Shown: one piece after another, positions 19,999-30,451 of the stretch | Numbering within the stretch: the stretch's first letter is position 1 | Layout of the letters: each line of letters begins with the position of its first letter | Source: Clostridiaceae bacterium | GTDB lineage: Bacteria > Bacillota > Clostridia > Tissierellales > Sporanaerobacteraceae | Assembly (NCBI GenBank): GCA_019391515.1 | Contig: JAHXQP010000029.1 | Coordinates: 32,411-96,410, forward strand | Length of the DNA stretch: 64,000 nucleotides | Direction of reading: 5' to 3' | Notes under the pieces: model-generated | Database searches by the model: none | What the model saw: only the letters and a program-made list of their open reading frames with translations | Told to the model about the DNA's origin: nothing | Program-made: the position numbers and the translations under genes

Positions 19999-20458
19999 AC
20001 AGATTTTCTTTTATAAATTCTAATACTTCTTCTGCATGTCCTTTAGCTTTAACTTTTCTAAATTCTTTTACAATATTTCCTTTTTTATCTATAATAAAAG
20101 TAGATCTTTCAACACCTAAATACTCTTTTCCATACATCTTCTTAGGTTTTAATACACCATACATTTCATGAACTTTTTTATCCTCATCACTTAATAGTAA
20201 AAATTGTAAATCCAGTTTATCACTAAATTTAGCATGTGATTTCAAACTATCCTTGCTAATTCCTAGTATCACAGTATCCAGCCTTTCAAACTCTTCATGT
20301 AAATCCCTAAATTCTGAAGCTTCTATTGCACAACCTTTGGTATTATCTCTTGGATAAAAATAAAGAACTACATTCTTTTTTCCTAAATAATCACTTAAAG
20401 AAATTTCTTGTCCATTGGTTTCTTTTAATGTAAAATCTGGTGCTTTCATTTTACTCAC
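19997..20458 (-). CDS. bcp: Peroxiredoxin (thioredoxin-dependent thiol peroxidase, Bcp/PrxQ type)
   Basis: YFYPRDNTKGCAIEASEFRD. Confidence 0.92.
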   Translation of the reverse strand: MSKMKAPDFTLKETNGQEISLSDYLGKKNVVLYFYPRDNTKGCAIEASEFRDLHEEFERLDTVILGISKDSLKSHAKFSDKLDLQFLLLSDEDKKVHEMYGVLKPKKMYGKEYLGVERSTFIIDKKGNIVKEFRKVKAKGHAEEVLEFIKENL

Positions 20459-20462
20459 TCCT

Positions 20463-21311
20463 TTATAACTTTAATACCCTTTTTAGAATATGAGCAACAC
20501 CATTTTCATTATTATTTTTATCTGTTATAATATTTGAAACTTTTTTTATCTTTTCAGTAGCATTTTTCATAGCTATTCCAAGTCCAGCATTTTTAATCAT
20601 TGCTATATCATTATTATCATCTCCTATAGCAATAATCTCTTTAGGTGAAACCCTTTTTTTTCTTCCGTACTCTTCTAAGCTTAGCCACTTTGTACCAAAG
20701 GGATTCATAACTTCTAAAAGTCCAACCCCCTGGTTTATATGGGAACCATCTAAATTATACATTACATGACAATTATACTTTTCAAAGTATTTATCTGATA
20801 AATATAAGTGAAATCCTTCCAAGTCTTCCTTGCTCCCCATATATACTACTGCTAAAACTTTAGGTTCTGAAACTTTAAAAATATCTTCTACTTTTTTAAA
20901 TCTATCTGGATTGTCCTCTAAATAATTGTGATATTTAGAATCATCTTTGTCCAATTCAATGATCATATCATAGCCATCCTCATATCCATCTACATGGACA
21001 ATAGGATGTAATCCCTTCTTTTTTCCTTCCTTTACTAAAATGTGAAAATCATCTACATCTAAATATTTTTTAATCAATATTTTATCATCTTTCATTCTTC
21101 TAACTATATTTCCATTGTTAGCTAATATCACTAACTCACTATCTATATCTCTAACTTTTTCTTTAGCAGACCAATACCTTCTTCCTGTAGCAATAACCAC
21201 TTCATATCCTCTGCTCATCAGTTCTTTCAAAGTTTCTAAATTTTCTTGTGATATTCTTTTTTCATCATTAAGTAATGTACCATCTAAATCAATAGCAATT
21301 AATTTATACAT
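20463..21311 (-). CDS. Cof-type HAD-IIB family hydrolase
   Basis: AIDLDGTLLNDEKRIS; AIGDDNNDIAMIKNAGLGIAMKNA. Confidence 0.92.
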   Translation of the reverse strand: MYKLIAIDLDGTLLNDEKRISQENLETLKELMSRGYEVVIATGRRYWSAKEKVRDIDSELVILANNGNIVRRMKDDKILIKKYLDVDDFHILVKEGKKKGLHPIVHVDGYEDGYDMIIELDKDDSKYHNYLEDNPDRFKKVEDIFKVSEPKVLAVVYMGSKEDLEGFHLYLSDKYFEKYNCHVMYNLDGSHINQGVGLLEVMNPFGTKWLSLEEYGRKKRVSPKEIIAIGDDNNDIAMIKNAGLGIAMKNATEKIKKVSNIITDKNNNENGVAHILKRVLKL

Positions 21312-21348
21312 TTACATCACCCTATATATCTTTTTATATTTAACTATT

Positions 21349-22689
21349 TTAGTAATTATAGTATTGGACAAAAGATTTGTAAACATAGTAGTGATCATCT
21401 ACTCCTCCTAATTCTCTTACTGAGTGCATACTAAGTATTGGATTTCCTATATCTACAGATGGAATATCTAATTGTGTAGAGGATATAGGTCCAATAGTTG
21501 AGCCGCCTCTTTCATCAGATCTATTTACAAACTTTTGAACAGGTACTTCTGCCAATTTACATATGCTTTCATATATAGCTGAAGATATACTATCTGTAGT
21601 ATAAGCTTGATTTGCACTTAACTTTATAGCAGGTCCACCATTTATAACTGGCCTACTAGTTGGATCTTGTTTTTGTTTATAATTTGGATGTACTCCATGA
21701 GCCATGTCGGAAGATATTAAAAAAGAATTAGAAAGGCTTCTGTAAAAATCTTCTCTATTTTTCCCTAAGGATAAACAAATTCTTTCTAACACAGTTCGTA
21801 GCATAGGACTTGCCGCTCCCTGTTTAGTAGTACTTCCTACTTCTTCATTATCGAATAAAACCATTACATTGGTTTTATTATTTACTTTAGAATCTAAAAG
21901 TCCTTTAATCCCTGCATGGACCATAGCCAAATCATCTAATTTCCCACAAGAAATAAATTCATTATTTAGTCCTACTATTTTTCCTTTTTCATATTCATAT
22001 AAAAATAGATCAAAATCTAAAATATCCTCTATATTTACATCAAGCTCTTTTGCTATTTCTCCAATTAGAAAATCATCTTTCTCAAACTCTTCGTTGATCA
22101 TGGAAACAAGAGGCAAAGTTTCATTTTGAGTATTTAGCTTAATACCTTCATTTACCTTTCTATTCATATGTATAGCTAAATTTGGTATAACCATTAGCGG
22201 CTTGTCTATATCTATAAGATAAGATTTTGGGTTAAATATATCTTCCCCTTTTAGTGTAACCCTTCCTGCCAATGATAGAGGTCTATCAAGCCAAGTATTA
22301 AGTATAGGTCCTCCATAAACTTCTGTATTAAGCCTTAAAAAGGCATCTTCTTCTACCATTTCTGGACTAGGTTTTATTTTAAAAGTTGGGGAATCTGTGT
22401 GGGCTCCTATTAATTTAAACCCTTCACTTTCAATATCACCTTTTCCTACCACAAAAGCAATAAGAGCAGAACCATTTTTAGTTACAAAATATTTTCCACT
22501 CTTTGTAATCTTCCAATTTTCACTAGGATCCAATTCAACAAATCCATTTTCAATAAGTTCCTTTTTAACATTTTCTACTACATGAAAAGCACTTGGACTA
22601 TTGTCAATAAAATCTATTAATTCCTGAGCAAATTCTAATTTTCTAGTCAAAAAAATCATCCCTCCTATTTTATTTAAAAAGTACTCCAA
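21349..22689 (-). CDS. M18 family aminopeptidase
   Basis: GAHTDSPTFKIKP, LFDNEEVGSTTKQGA, SSDMAHGVHPNY. Confidence 0.93.
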   Translation of the reverse strand: MEYFLNKIGGMIFLTRKLEFAQELIDFIDNSPSAFHVVENVKKELIENGFVELDPSENWKITKSGKYFVTKNGSALIAFVVGKGDIESEGFKLIGAHTDSPTFKIKPSPEMVEEDAFLRLNTEVYGGPILNTWLDRPLSLAGRVTLKGEDIFNPKSYLIDIDKPLMVIPNLAIHMNRKVNEGIKLNTQNETLPLVSMINEEFEKDDFLIGEIAKELDVNIEDILDFDLFLYEYEKGKIVGLNNEFISCGKLDDLAMVHAGIKGLLDSKVNNKTNVMVLFDNEEVGSTTKQGAASPMLRTVLERICLSLGKNREDFYRSLSNSFLISSDMAHGVHPNYKQKQDPTSRPVINGGPAIKLSANQAYTTDSISSAIYESICKLAEVPVQKFVNRSDERGGSTIGPISSTQLDIPSVDIGNPILSMHSVRELGGVDDHYYVYKSFVQYYNY

Positions 22690-22710
22690 CTATTAGTTGA
22701 AGTACTTTTT
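22676..22710. terminator. Rho-independent terminator
   Basis: AAAAAGTACTCCAACTA / TAGTTGAAGTACTTTTT. Confidence 0.7.
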
Positions 22711-22720
22711 ATTAAAATTT

Positions 22721-23080
22721 TTATTCTTCCTCTAAATCTTCAATATCTTCCTCTTCTACAAACAATGTATAGAAAGCTTCTGAAACCAATTCAAACTCTT
22801 CGTCACTTTCTATCTGGCCTAATTCTATACCATCTTCAACTTCTATATATTCATATAAAAGTACCTCTTCTTCTCCCATAGGAACCAATGCAATATATGC
22901 TTTATCCTCTACTTCAAATATTCCTAATACATTGCACTCCATTTCGCTACCATCTTCTAATGTAAGATATATTATGCCAGGTTCTTCATGATCATGGTCA
23001 CAACCACAGCCACATCCACAATCTTCATCTGAATGGTTACAACATTCATGATTTTCTTCATGCTTATTTGTCATCATCAT
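22721..23080 (-). CDS. DUF1292 domain-containing protein with Cys/His-rich N-terminus
   Basis: ITLEDGSEMECNVLGIFEVEDKAYIALVP; N-terminal ECCNHSDEDCGCGCGCDHDHEE. Confidence 0.8.
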   Translation of the reverse strand: MMMTNKHEENHECCNHSDEDCGCGCGCDHDHEEPGIIYLTLEDGSEMECNVLGIFEVEDKAYIALVPMGEEEVLLYEYIEVEDGIELGQIESDEEFELVSEAFYTLFVEEEDIEDLEEE

Positions 23081-23157
23081 TCTCCTTTTTTGAGTTTATT
23101 TAGTATATATGCTTATAATATCCTATTTTATACTATAAGTATATAGGAAATAAAATT

Positions 23158-24633
23158 TTATTTAATTTCTTTAAGAACTTCAACTAATAGCTCCCACATA
23201 TTTTTAGTAGAAAATATACTAAGTTTTTCTCCTGGAGTATGAACATCATACATATTTGGTCCAAAAGAAACCATATCCATTTCTTTAAACTTTTCTTTGA
23301 AAAGTCCACATTCAAGGCCTGCATGAATTGCAGATATTTCTATTTCTTCCCCAAACTTTTCTTTATAAACCTTTTGGAATACTCCCCTTATATAAGAATC
23401 TTTTTCATACTGCCATTCTGGATAAGAAGCATATCTTTCCCAATTTCCACCTAATATTTCTGATATAATAGCCATTTTACTTGCCAAATCTTCTTTTAAA
23501 CTTCTTACAGAACTTCTTATAGAGCTTTCAAAACTAACTACATCTTCTAAAGTTTTCACTATACCTAAATTATTTGAACTTTCAACTAATCCCTCTATTT
23601 CCCTACTCATAGTTTGAACACCATTGGGAATTAGTATTAAAGTAGCAATTACTTTTTCAGTGGTTTCATTGCTAAATACTTTATCTATATTTATTTCCTT
23701 TTTATTTACTTCTATTCTTACATTTTCATCTGTTGATTTTAATTCATTTTTAAACTCTTCTTCTACATTTTTAACTACCTTTTTAAAATCCAATTCATCT
23801 TTTTCGTCTATTAAAACTAGTGCTTCACCACTTCTTGGAATAGCATTGGTCTTTGCTCCACCTTCAACTTTTCCAATACTATAGTCTATTTCTTTTTTCA
23901 ATTTATAAAGCAATCTACCCATTAATTTATTTCCATTTCCCCTACCTTGGTCTATTTCCATACCTGAATGACCACCTTTAAGACCTGTAATTTCTAAGAG
24001 ATAAGGTGTTTTACCTTCTTTTGATTTTTCCCATACTATAGGTATTTCTACTCTATCTCTTTCTCCACCAGCACAACTTACTAATAGTTTTCCCTCTTCT
24101 TCCGAATCTATGTTTATTAAGATTTTACCATTAATATGTTTTGGATCCAAGGCAATTGCTCCATCCATACCAGTTTCTTCTGATGTTGTTACAAGTACCT
24201 CTAGTGGTGGATGAGATATATCATTAGAATCGAGTATTGCTAAACACATAGCCACAGCAATTCCATTATCTGCCCCTAATGTAGTACCTGTTCCTTTTAT
24301 ATAATCTCCATCAATTTGAAGTTTTATAGGATCTTTTGAGAAATCATGATCTACATATGATTCTTTTTCACAGACCATGTCCATATGTCCTTGTAAAACT
24401 ACCGTTGGTGAGTTTTCATATCCTTTAGTACCAGATTTCTTTATTATAATATTTAAAGCCTCATCTTGAATTACCTCTAAACCACGTTCTTTTGCAAAGT
24501 TTACTAAATAATCACTTACCTTTTTTTCTTCACCTGAACAGCGAGGTATCCTAGTTAACTCTTCAAAATAATAAAATACTTTTTCTGGAGTTAAATTTTC
24601 CAATACTCTTGTCATAAAAAACCATCCCTTCAT
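23158..24633 (-). CDS. pepD: Aminoacyl-histidine dipeptidase (PepD, M20 family); likely start at MTRVLEN
   Basis: QGHMDMVCEK, GADNGIAVAMCLAI, TTSEETGMDGA, GLKGGHSGMEID. Confidence 0.92.
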   Translation of the reverse strand: MKGWFFMTRVLENLTPEKVFYYFEELTRIPRCSGEEKKVSDYLVNFAKERGLEVIQDEALNIIIKKSGTKGYENSPTVVLQGHMDMVCEKESYVDHDFSKDPIKLQIDGDYIKGTGTTLGADNGIAVAMCLAILDSNDISHPPLEVLVTTSEETGMDGAIALDPKHINGKILINIDSEEEGKLLVSCAGGERDRVEIPIVWEKSKEGKTPYLLEITGLKGGHSGMEIDQGRGNGNKLMGRLLYKLKKEIDYSIGKVEGGAKTNAIPRSGEALVLIDEKDELDFKKVVKNVEEEFKNELKSTDENVRIEVNKKEINIDKVFSNETTEKVIATLILIPNGVQTMSREIEGLVESSNNLGIVKTLEDVVSFESSIRSSVRSLKEDLASKMAIISEILGGNWERYASYPEWQYEKDSYIRGVFQKVYKEKFGEEIEISAIHAGLECGLFKEKFKEMDMVSFGPNMYDVHTPGEKLSIFSTKNMWELLVEVLKEIK

Positions 24634-24639
24634 TTAAAA

Positions 24640-26115
24640 TTATACTTCAAATATGTATTTATTTTCATATCCAAATACATCTACTACCTTTATAGCTATA
24701 TTCCTTCTTGGCTTCTTAGGTAATTTTAATTCAATAAATTCTTCAATTTTATATATATCATTTTCTCTAAAATTTTGCCATCTACTAATAAACACTTCCT
24801 CATTATAATCTGTATCAATACTTATGAAATCTATTAAATTTAAAGAATCCTCTTCCAGTACTTCTTTAACTAATTTCTTGTACTTTTTCTCAATTGGAAT
24901 CTTATCTATATCTATTTCATACCCTTCCAATTCAATACTAATTAACTCTCCTTTATCTTTTAGATCCTGTTTATCTATTTCTTTAATCTTCAATTCCCCA
25001 TTAGAAGTCAGTTTTTCCCCTTCTAACCTTTGAAGTAGGAACTGATCTCCTTTTATATCTATAATTCTTTTTTGAACAGTTAAGGCTGAATGGAGCCCCA
25101 TATCTGATAGTATCCATCTTCTATTATGTTTTTCTGCAACTGCTGCTGTAGTGCCACTTCCAGCAAAAAAGTCGGCTATTATAGAGTTTTCATTAGTTGA
25201 AGATAAAATAATTCTTTCAAGGAGTTTTTCAGGTTTTTGAGTTGCATAACCTACCCTTTCCTTAGAAGTCCTTCCTACCATATCTATATTCCAAACATCT
25301 TTCATATTTACTAATGTATACCATCCTATATCATCAACAAACTCTTCCACTCCCTTAAATCTATAAGGCTTAAATCCTCTATTATAAGATTTCTCCTTTT
25401 GTGGATTAAATATATATTTTCTAGTTTTGGAATATAGTAAAATTGTATCATGTTTCCTTGAAAAATATTTTTTACTTACTCCTCCAGATTTATAGCTCCA
25501 AATTATCTCGTTTAAAAACATATCTTCACCAAATATTTCATCCATAAGGATTTTTACATAGTGAACTATATGCCAATCCAGATGTACATATATACTTCCT
25601 TCATCACTTAACAATTCTTTCATAAGTAAAAGTCTAGGATATAACATTTTTAGATAAGAAACAATTCCTTCTTTCCATATATCTGAATAAGCAAATTTTT
25701 CTATAGTTACTGTTTTGTCTTTTAAAGGCAGCCTTATCTTTGTATTATAATCTGCTTTTGATAAAAATGGTGGATCAATATATATAAGATCTATTTTTCC
25801 CTTCAAAGAAGGACAACTTTCCCCTTTTATTAATTCTTTCATTATATGTAGATTGTCTCCATAAATAAACCTATTAATAACCTCTTTTTTTTGAAAATCT
25901 CCAACTACTCCTTTAAAAAATCCACCTTCCTCTTTAGAAGGAACTATTATACTTTCTGTTGCAATTGACTGCCCTTTATTTAGAAGCTTTTCCACTTCCT
26001 CTTTTCCATCTTTTACTATATTAGAAAGTTCATCTATTATTAATTTATTCCTCATTTTATCCTCCTTTAAACCCTTATAACTTTTTATTCTATAAGTTTG
26101 TTGAAATACCTTCAT
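24640..26115 (-). CDS. DNA methyltransferase (D12/N6_N4 Mtase type, type III Mod-like architecture); likely start at MRNKLI near 26055
   Basis: LIYIDPPFLSKADYN catalytic motif and IIADFFAGSGTTAAVAEKHNRR AdoMet motif; GGAGG RBS in front of MRNKLI. Confidence 0.88.
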   Translation of the reverse strand: MKVFQQTYRIKSYKGLKEDKMRNKLIIDELSNIVKDGKEEVEKLLNKGQSIATESIIVPSKEEGGFFKGVVGDFQKKEVINRFIYGDNLHIMKELIKGESCPSLKGKIDLIYIDPPFLSKADYNTKIRLPLKDKTVTIEKFAYSDIWKEGIVSYLKMLYPRLLLMKELLSDEGSIYVHLDWHIVHYVKILMDEIFGEDMFLNEIIWSYKSGGVSKKYFSRKHDTILLYSKTRKYIFNPQKEKSYNRGFKPYRFKGVEEFVDDIGWYTLVNMKDVWNIDMVGRTSKERVGYATQKPEKLLERIILSSTNENSIIADFFAGSGTTAAVAEKHNRRWILSDMGLHSALTVQKRIIDIKGDQFLLQRLEGEKLTSNGELKIKEIDKQDLKDKGELISIELEGYEIDIDKIPIEKKYKKLVKEVLEEDSLNLIDFISIDTDYNEEVFISRWQNFRENDIYKIEEFIELKLPKKPRRNIAIKVVDVFGYENKYIFEV

Positions 26116-26366
26116 CTACCTTTATATTATTAAAATATTAAGATATAGTTTTATTAAATAGTTGATAGGGGGAAAGATTTGTGAATATGTATAATTCTTT
26201 AATAGTAGAACTTCCTGAAGATATTAAAAAAACTATGTATTTTGGATAACTATGAAAAATCATTATAGATATGATCTTTTTGATAACTAAGTAGGAGAAA
26301 TAGAATATAGAGATAGATTGGAGTTATTTCAAATAGAGATAACTCCTTTTTTAAATTCTAATTAGC

Positions 26367-26711
26367 CTATTCCACTATTTGTATAGATTTTGCTACACCT
26401 TGTACTGGTTGAGATTCAGCTACTGCTCCATCAAATATAACTTCTACAGTTTGGCCTTCTTTTAAATCTTCAGCTTTTATTTTTTCTTCACCCTTGTATA
26501 TTTTGGTACTATTTTTAATCTCTACATTTGCTTTATCATACATAATGTCTTCCTCTATATCTCCTTCAACAAGTATACTTATTATTTCTTCTTCCATAAT
26601 ATTTACTTCTGTTATTTCTCCCCTAATTCCAATTTTTTCTTCCTTTTTCCCGCAACCAACAAGTGAAAAAACAATTATTAATATTAATAATATTGACACA
26701 TTTCTCTTCAC
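26367..26711 (-). CDS. Small lipoprotein, YobA/DUF3221-like
   Basis: Lipobox VFSLVGCGKK; short beta-rich secreted domain. Confidence 0.6.
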   Translation of the reverse strand: MKRNVSILLILIIVFSLVGCGKKEEKIGIRGEITEVNIMEEEIISILVEGDIEEDIMYDKANVEIKNSTKIYKGEEKIKAEDLKEGQTVEVIFDGAVAESQPVQGVAKSIQIVE

Positions 26712-26820
26712 TTTACCCCCTCCTAAAAATCAAAATTATATTAATTTTCCCAGTCAATATAATCATTTAATATTTCAATTTAAATATAAACAGTCTTCCT
26801 ATATAATAATTCTATCACAA

Positions 26821-26867
26821 GTAAAATAAAAAGTATCTAGCTTTTAGCTAGATACTTTTTATTTTAC
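26821..26867. terminator. Rho-independent terminator with 22-bp perfect stem
   Basis: GTAAAATAAAAAGTATCTAGCT ttt AGCTAGATACTTTTTATTTTAC. Confidence 0.8.
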
Positions 26868-27421
26868 TTAAATATTAAACTTTGAATATTTTTTCTAGTT
26901 TCTGGTTGTTCCATTTTTTTAAGTTCTTCAGGTAATTTATCTTTTTCACCATATTTACCTACTGCAACAACTGTTAGTATTGAATAATCTTCTGGTATAT
27001 TGTATATTTCTCTAGATTTCTTCCTTTTAAATCCTCCCATTGCATGGGTAATAAGGCCTCTTCTTTCTCCCTCAATAGACATATATCCCCAAGCCGTTCC
27101 TGCATCAAACATATGCCAATAATTTTCTTTGTCATTATGTTCAAAACTTTTTTTAGATAGAATCATTATAAGTACCGGAGCACTATCTGCCCAAACTCGG
27201 TTAGAATCCACGATTATACTTCTCATCTTATCCAGCTCTTCATCAGATTTAGCCATAATAAATCGCCAAGGCTGTTCATTGAAACAAGAAGGAGCATACC
27301 TTGCTGCTTCTAAGAGTCCCATTATATCTTCATCATCTATCCTTTCTGTACTAAAAGCTCTTGGTGACCATCTTTCTTTTATCTCTTCTAAAATTTCAAC
27401 ATTAAAATCTCTCTTTCCCAT
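26864..27421 (-). CDS. Nitroreductase family protein
   Basis: RWSPRAFSTERIDDEDIMGLLEAARYAPSCFNEQPWRFI. Confidence 0.9.
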   Translation of the reverse strand: MGKRDFNVEILEEIKERWSPRAFSTERIDDEDIMGLLEAARYAPSCFNEQPWRFIMAKSDEELDKMRSIIVDSNRVWADSAPVLIMILSKKSFEHNDKENYWHMFDAGTAWGYMSIEGERRGLITHAMGGFKRKKSREIYNIPEDYSILTVVAVGKYGEKDKLPEELKKMEQPETRKNIQSLIFK

Positions 27422-27487
27422 AATATCAACCTTTCAAAATATATTGTCATTTAATATATTCCCATAATAACAACAAACAATCATATA

Positions 27488-28003
27488 TTAGCCTATAACA
27501 ATTATTTTTTCAGTTTTGAGAGATTTATTTACATCTATTATTCTTTGGTTAGATGATCCCTTAAACTTTAACATTAAACTCTTTTTATCTATTTCAAATT
27601 TCCCATCTACTAATATATCTGTACTATAAAGTAGTTTTTTCCATCCAGGTACTAAGTCTATATTATCTAAGATTTCCTCATAAGTATAGCCTGTGTAGGT
27701 CATTATATTAAGTCCTAATTCCTTGACCTTTTTAGCTAATACAGCAAAGCTTTTAGGTTGTTCAAAAGGATCTCCACCGCTTAATGTTACTCCATCTAAT
27801 AATGGATTTTCCTTTACCAATTCTATAACATTATCGATTTTCATAAGTTCCCCGCCTTCAAAGGAATGGCTTTCTGGATTATGGCAACTTTGACAATGAT
27901 GTTTGCATCCTTGGCCGAAGACAACTAGCCTTATACCTGGCCCGTCTACTATAGACTCCTTAACAATTCCTGCTATCCTTATATATTGACTCATATAAGA
28001 CAC
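27488..28003 (-). CDS. nrdG: Anaerobic ribonucleoside-triphosphate reductase activating protein
   Basis: Radical SAM GQGCKHHCQSCHNPESH; adjacent to nrdD. Confidence 0.95.
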   Translation of the reverse strand: MSYMSQYIRIAGIVKESIVDGPGIRLVVFGQGCKHHCQSCHNPESHSFEGGELMKIDNVIELVKENPLLDGVTLSGGDPFEQPKSFAVLAKKVKELGLNIMTYTGYTYEEILDNIDLVPGWKKLLYSTDILVDGKFEIDKKSLMLKFKGSSNQRIIDVNKSLKTEKIIVIG

Positions 28004-28006
28004 CTC

Positions 28007-30331
28007 TTATTTATAAGAGCAAGAGAAATGCTTCACTCTATCACTTTCTTCAGCTCTTTTTGCATTGTTAAACCTATCCAATGTTCCTACAAGATATCCA
28101 GTTATGCGGCGAATTCTTTGGAATTTAATATCCCCTTCTTCTCTTCCACACTTAGGACATTTATCTCCTATAATGCCCGTATATCCACAAACTGAATCCC
28201 TATCTACAGGATGGTTTATAGAGCCATATCCTACTCCCGATTCCTTCATAGCCCTTACTATTTTTTCAAAGGCTTCTAAGTTTTGAGTTGGATCTCCATC
28301 TAATTCTATATAAGTAATATGACCTCCATTAGTCAATTCATGATAAGGGGCTTCTGTTTTTATTTTATGGAAAGCATTGGTTTCATAATATACTGGTACA
28401 TGGAAACTATTTGTATAGTATTCCCTATCTGTTACCCCTTCAATTTCTCCAAAGATTTCCCTATCCATCCCTACAAATCTTCCTGCAGTTCCTTCTGCTG
28501 GAGTTGCTATAAGAGAAAAATTCAGGTTATATTTTTTACTTGCTTTATCCATCTTTTCACGCATAAACCCTATTATCTCTAGTCCTAACTTTTGAGATTC
28601 TTCTGACTCTCCATGGTGTTTTCCAGTCAATGCTTTTAAACACTCTGCAAGTCCTATAAATCCTGTAGTAAGAGTACCATGTTTTAAAACATCTCTTACT
28701 TCATCTTCTTTATCTAATTTATCAGAATCTATCCATACGCCTTGACCCATTAAAAATGGATAGTTCTTCACCTTTTTGCGAGCTTGAATTTTAAATCTCT
28801 CAACTAATTGTTCTATGACTAAGTCTACAGTTTTATCTAGTTCTTCAAAAAATAGATCAATATTTTTTTCACTTGTTAGAGCAAGTCTCGGAAGATTTAC
28901 AGTAGTAAAGCTTAGGTTTCCTCTTCCATATATGATTTCCTTTGATGGATCATATACATTTGCTGCCACTCTAGTCCTACATCCCATATAAGCTATTTCT
29001 GTTTCAGGATGGCCTGGTTTATAGTATTGTAAATTATAAGGAGCATCTATAAAAGAAAAATTAGGAAATAGTCTTTTCGCACTTACTCTACAAGATAGTT
29101 TAAATAAGTCATAGTTTGGATCTCCCGGATTATAGTTTACCCCTTCTTTCACTTTAAATATTTGAATAGGAAATATTGGTGTTTCGCCATTTCCAAGTCC
29201 AGCTTCTGTAGCAAGAAGAAGATTCTTTATTACCATTTTAGCTTCTTGAGATGTATCAGTTCCATAGTTTATGGAACTAAAAGGTATTTGAGCTCCCGCT
29301 CTACTATGCATTGTATTTAAATTATGAATAAGAGCCTCCATAGCCTGATATGTTTTCCTATTTGTTTCTTTGATTGAGTTCTTTTCAACAAAATCTTGTA
29401 TTTTATCAACCAGAGATTCATCTTTTAGGAACTCTAATAGATATTGTTTCTCTATTTTTTTATACTCTTCACTTTCAGCTAAAGTAGGAATCAAACCCTT
29501 CTCTTCTTCTATTTTTATAATTATACTATTAATCTTTTCCTCTAATTCTTCTCCAACCATTAAATTTATAGCTTTAGTTAAATTGTGTCTATAAACTTTT
29601 TTATACGTTTTTCTTACTCCAGGAGCCATTGCGTAGTCAAAATTAGGAACACTTTGACCACCATGTTGATCATTTTGGTTTGATTGTATTGCAATACATG
29701 CTAGCGCTGCATAACTTTGTATATCCTTAGGTTCCCTTAGGTATCCATGACCTGTACAAAAACCGCCTTTAAACAAATTCAATAAATCAATTTGACAACA
29801 AGTAGTAGTCAAAGTTAAAAAGTCCAAATCATGTATATGTATATCTCCATTTTTATGAGCATGAGAATGGTCAGGGTTTAGTATAAATAAATCATAAAAT
29901 TGCTTTGCACCTTCAGAACCATATTTAAGCATAGTCCCCATAGCAGTATCTCCATCTATATTAGCATTTTCTCTCTTTAAATCATTATCTTTAGCTTCTT
30001 TAAAGGTTAAATCTTCATAGACCTTCATAAGCCTAGTATTCATTTCCCTAGCTTTGTTTCTTTCCGATCTGTAAAGAATATATTCTTTCGCTGTTCTAGC
30101 ATGGCCACTTTCTATAAGTATTTTTTCAACTGCATCTTGAATATCTTCAACCTCTGGAATCTCTCCCTTAAAGTTATCCTCTAAATACAATGTTACTTCT
30201 TCAGCTAGTTCTAATGCAGTATTATAATCCTGTCCTCCAACGGCTTGAGCTGCTTTAAAAATAGCATTTGCAATTTTTTCTATATTAAAAGGTACCTCTC
30301 TGCCATCTCTTTTTTTAATCTTTGTAATCAT
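28007..30331 (-). CDS. nrdD: Anaerobic ribonucleoside-triphosphate reductase
   Basis: ATP-cone N-terminus, HIHDLDF, C-terminal CGYTGIIGDKCPKCGRE zinc site and glycyl-radical region RITGYLVGTLDRFN. Confidence 0.96.
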   Translation of the reverse strand: MITKIKKRDGREVPFNIEKIANAIFKAAQAVGGQDYNTALELAEEVTLYLEDNFKGEIPEVEDIQDAVEKILIESGHARTAKEYILYRSERNKAREMNTRLMKVYEDLTFKEAKDNDLKRENANIDGDTAMGTMLKYGSEGAKQFYDLFILNPDHSHAHKNGDIHIHDLDFLTLTTTCCQIDLLNLFKGGFCTGHGYLREPKDIQSYAALACIAIQSNQNDQHGGQSVPNFDYAMAPGVRKTYKKVYRHNLTKAINLMVGEELEEKINSIIIKIEEEKGLIPTLAESEEYKKIEKQYLLEFLKDESLVDKIQDFVEKNSIKETNRKTYQAMEALIHNLNTMHSRAGAQIPFSSINYGTDTSQEAKMVIKNLLLATEAGLGNGETPIFPIQIFKVKEGVNYNPGDPNYDLFKLSCRVSAKRLFPNFSFIDAPYNLQYYKPGHPETEIAYMGCRTRVAANVYDPSKEIIYGRGNLSFTTVNLPRLALTSEKNIDLFFEELDKTVDLVIEQLVERFKIQARKKVKNYPFLMGQGVWIDSDKLDKEDEVRDVLKHGTLTTGFIGLAECLKALTGKHHGESEESQKLGLEIIGFMREKMDKASKKYNLNFSLIATPAEGTAGRFVGMDREIFGEIEGVTDREYYTNSFHVPVYYETNAFHKIKTEAPYHELTNGGHITYIELDGDPTQNLEAFEKIVRAMKESGVGYGSINHPVDRDSVCGYTGIIGDKCPKCGREEGDIKFQRIRRITGYLVGTLDRFNNAKRAEESDRVKHFSCSYK

Positions 30332-30451
30332 ATAATTGGCCTCCTTAAAAATTTAACACTTTTATTTTTTATTTTTTGTGATAAACTATATTAGTTGTAT
30401 ATTTTAATTTTCACTAGCGATTACTACATGTCGTTATTATATAATAACAAA

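Noticed and set aside
30433-30448. Palindrome GTTATTATATAATAAC as a Rex site
   Set aside because: Spacing between GTTA and TAAC is 8 rather than the 6 expected from TTGTTAA-N4-TTAACAA
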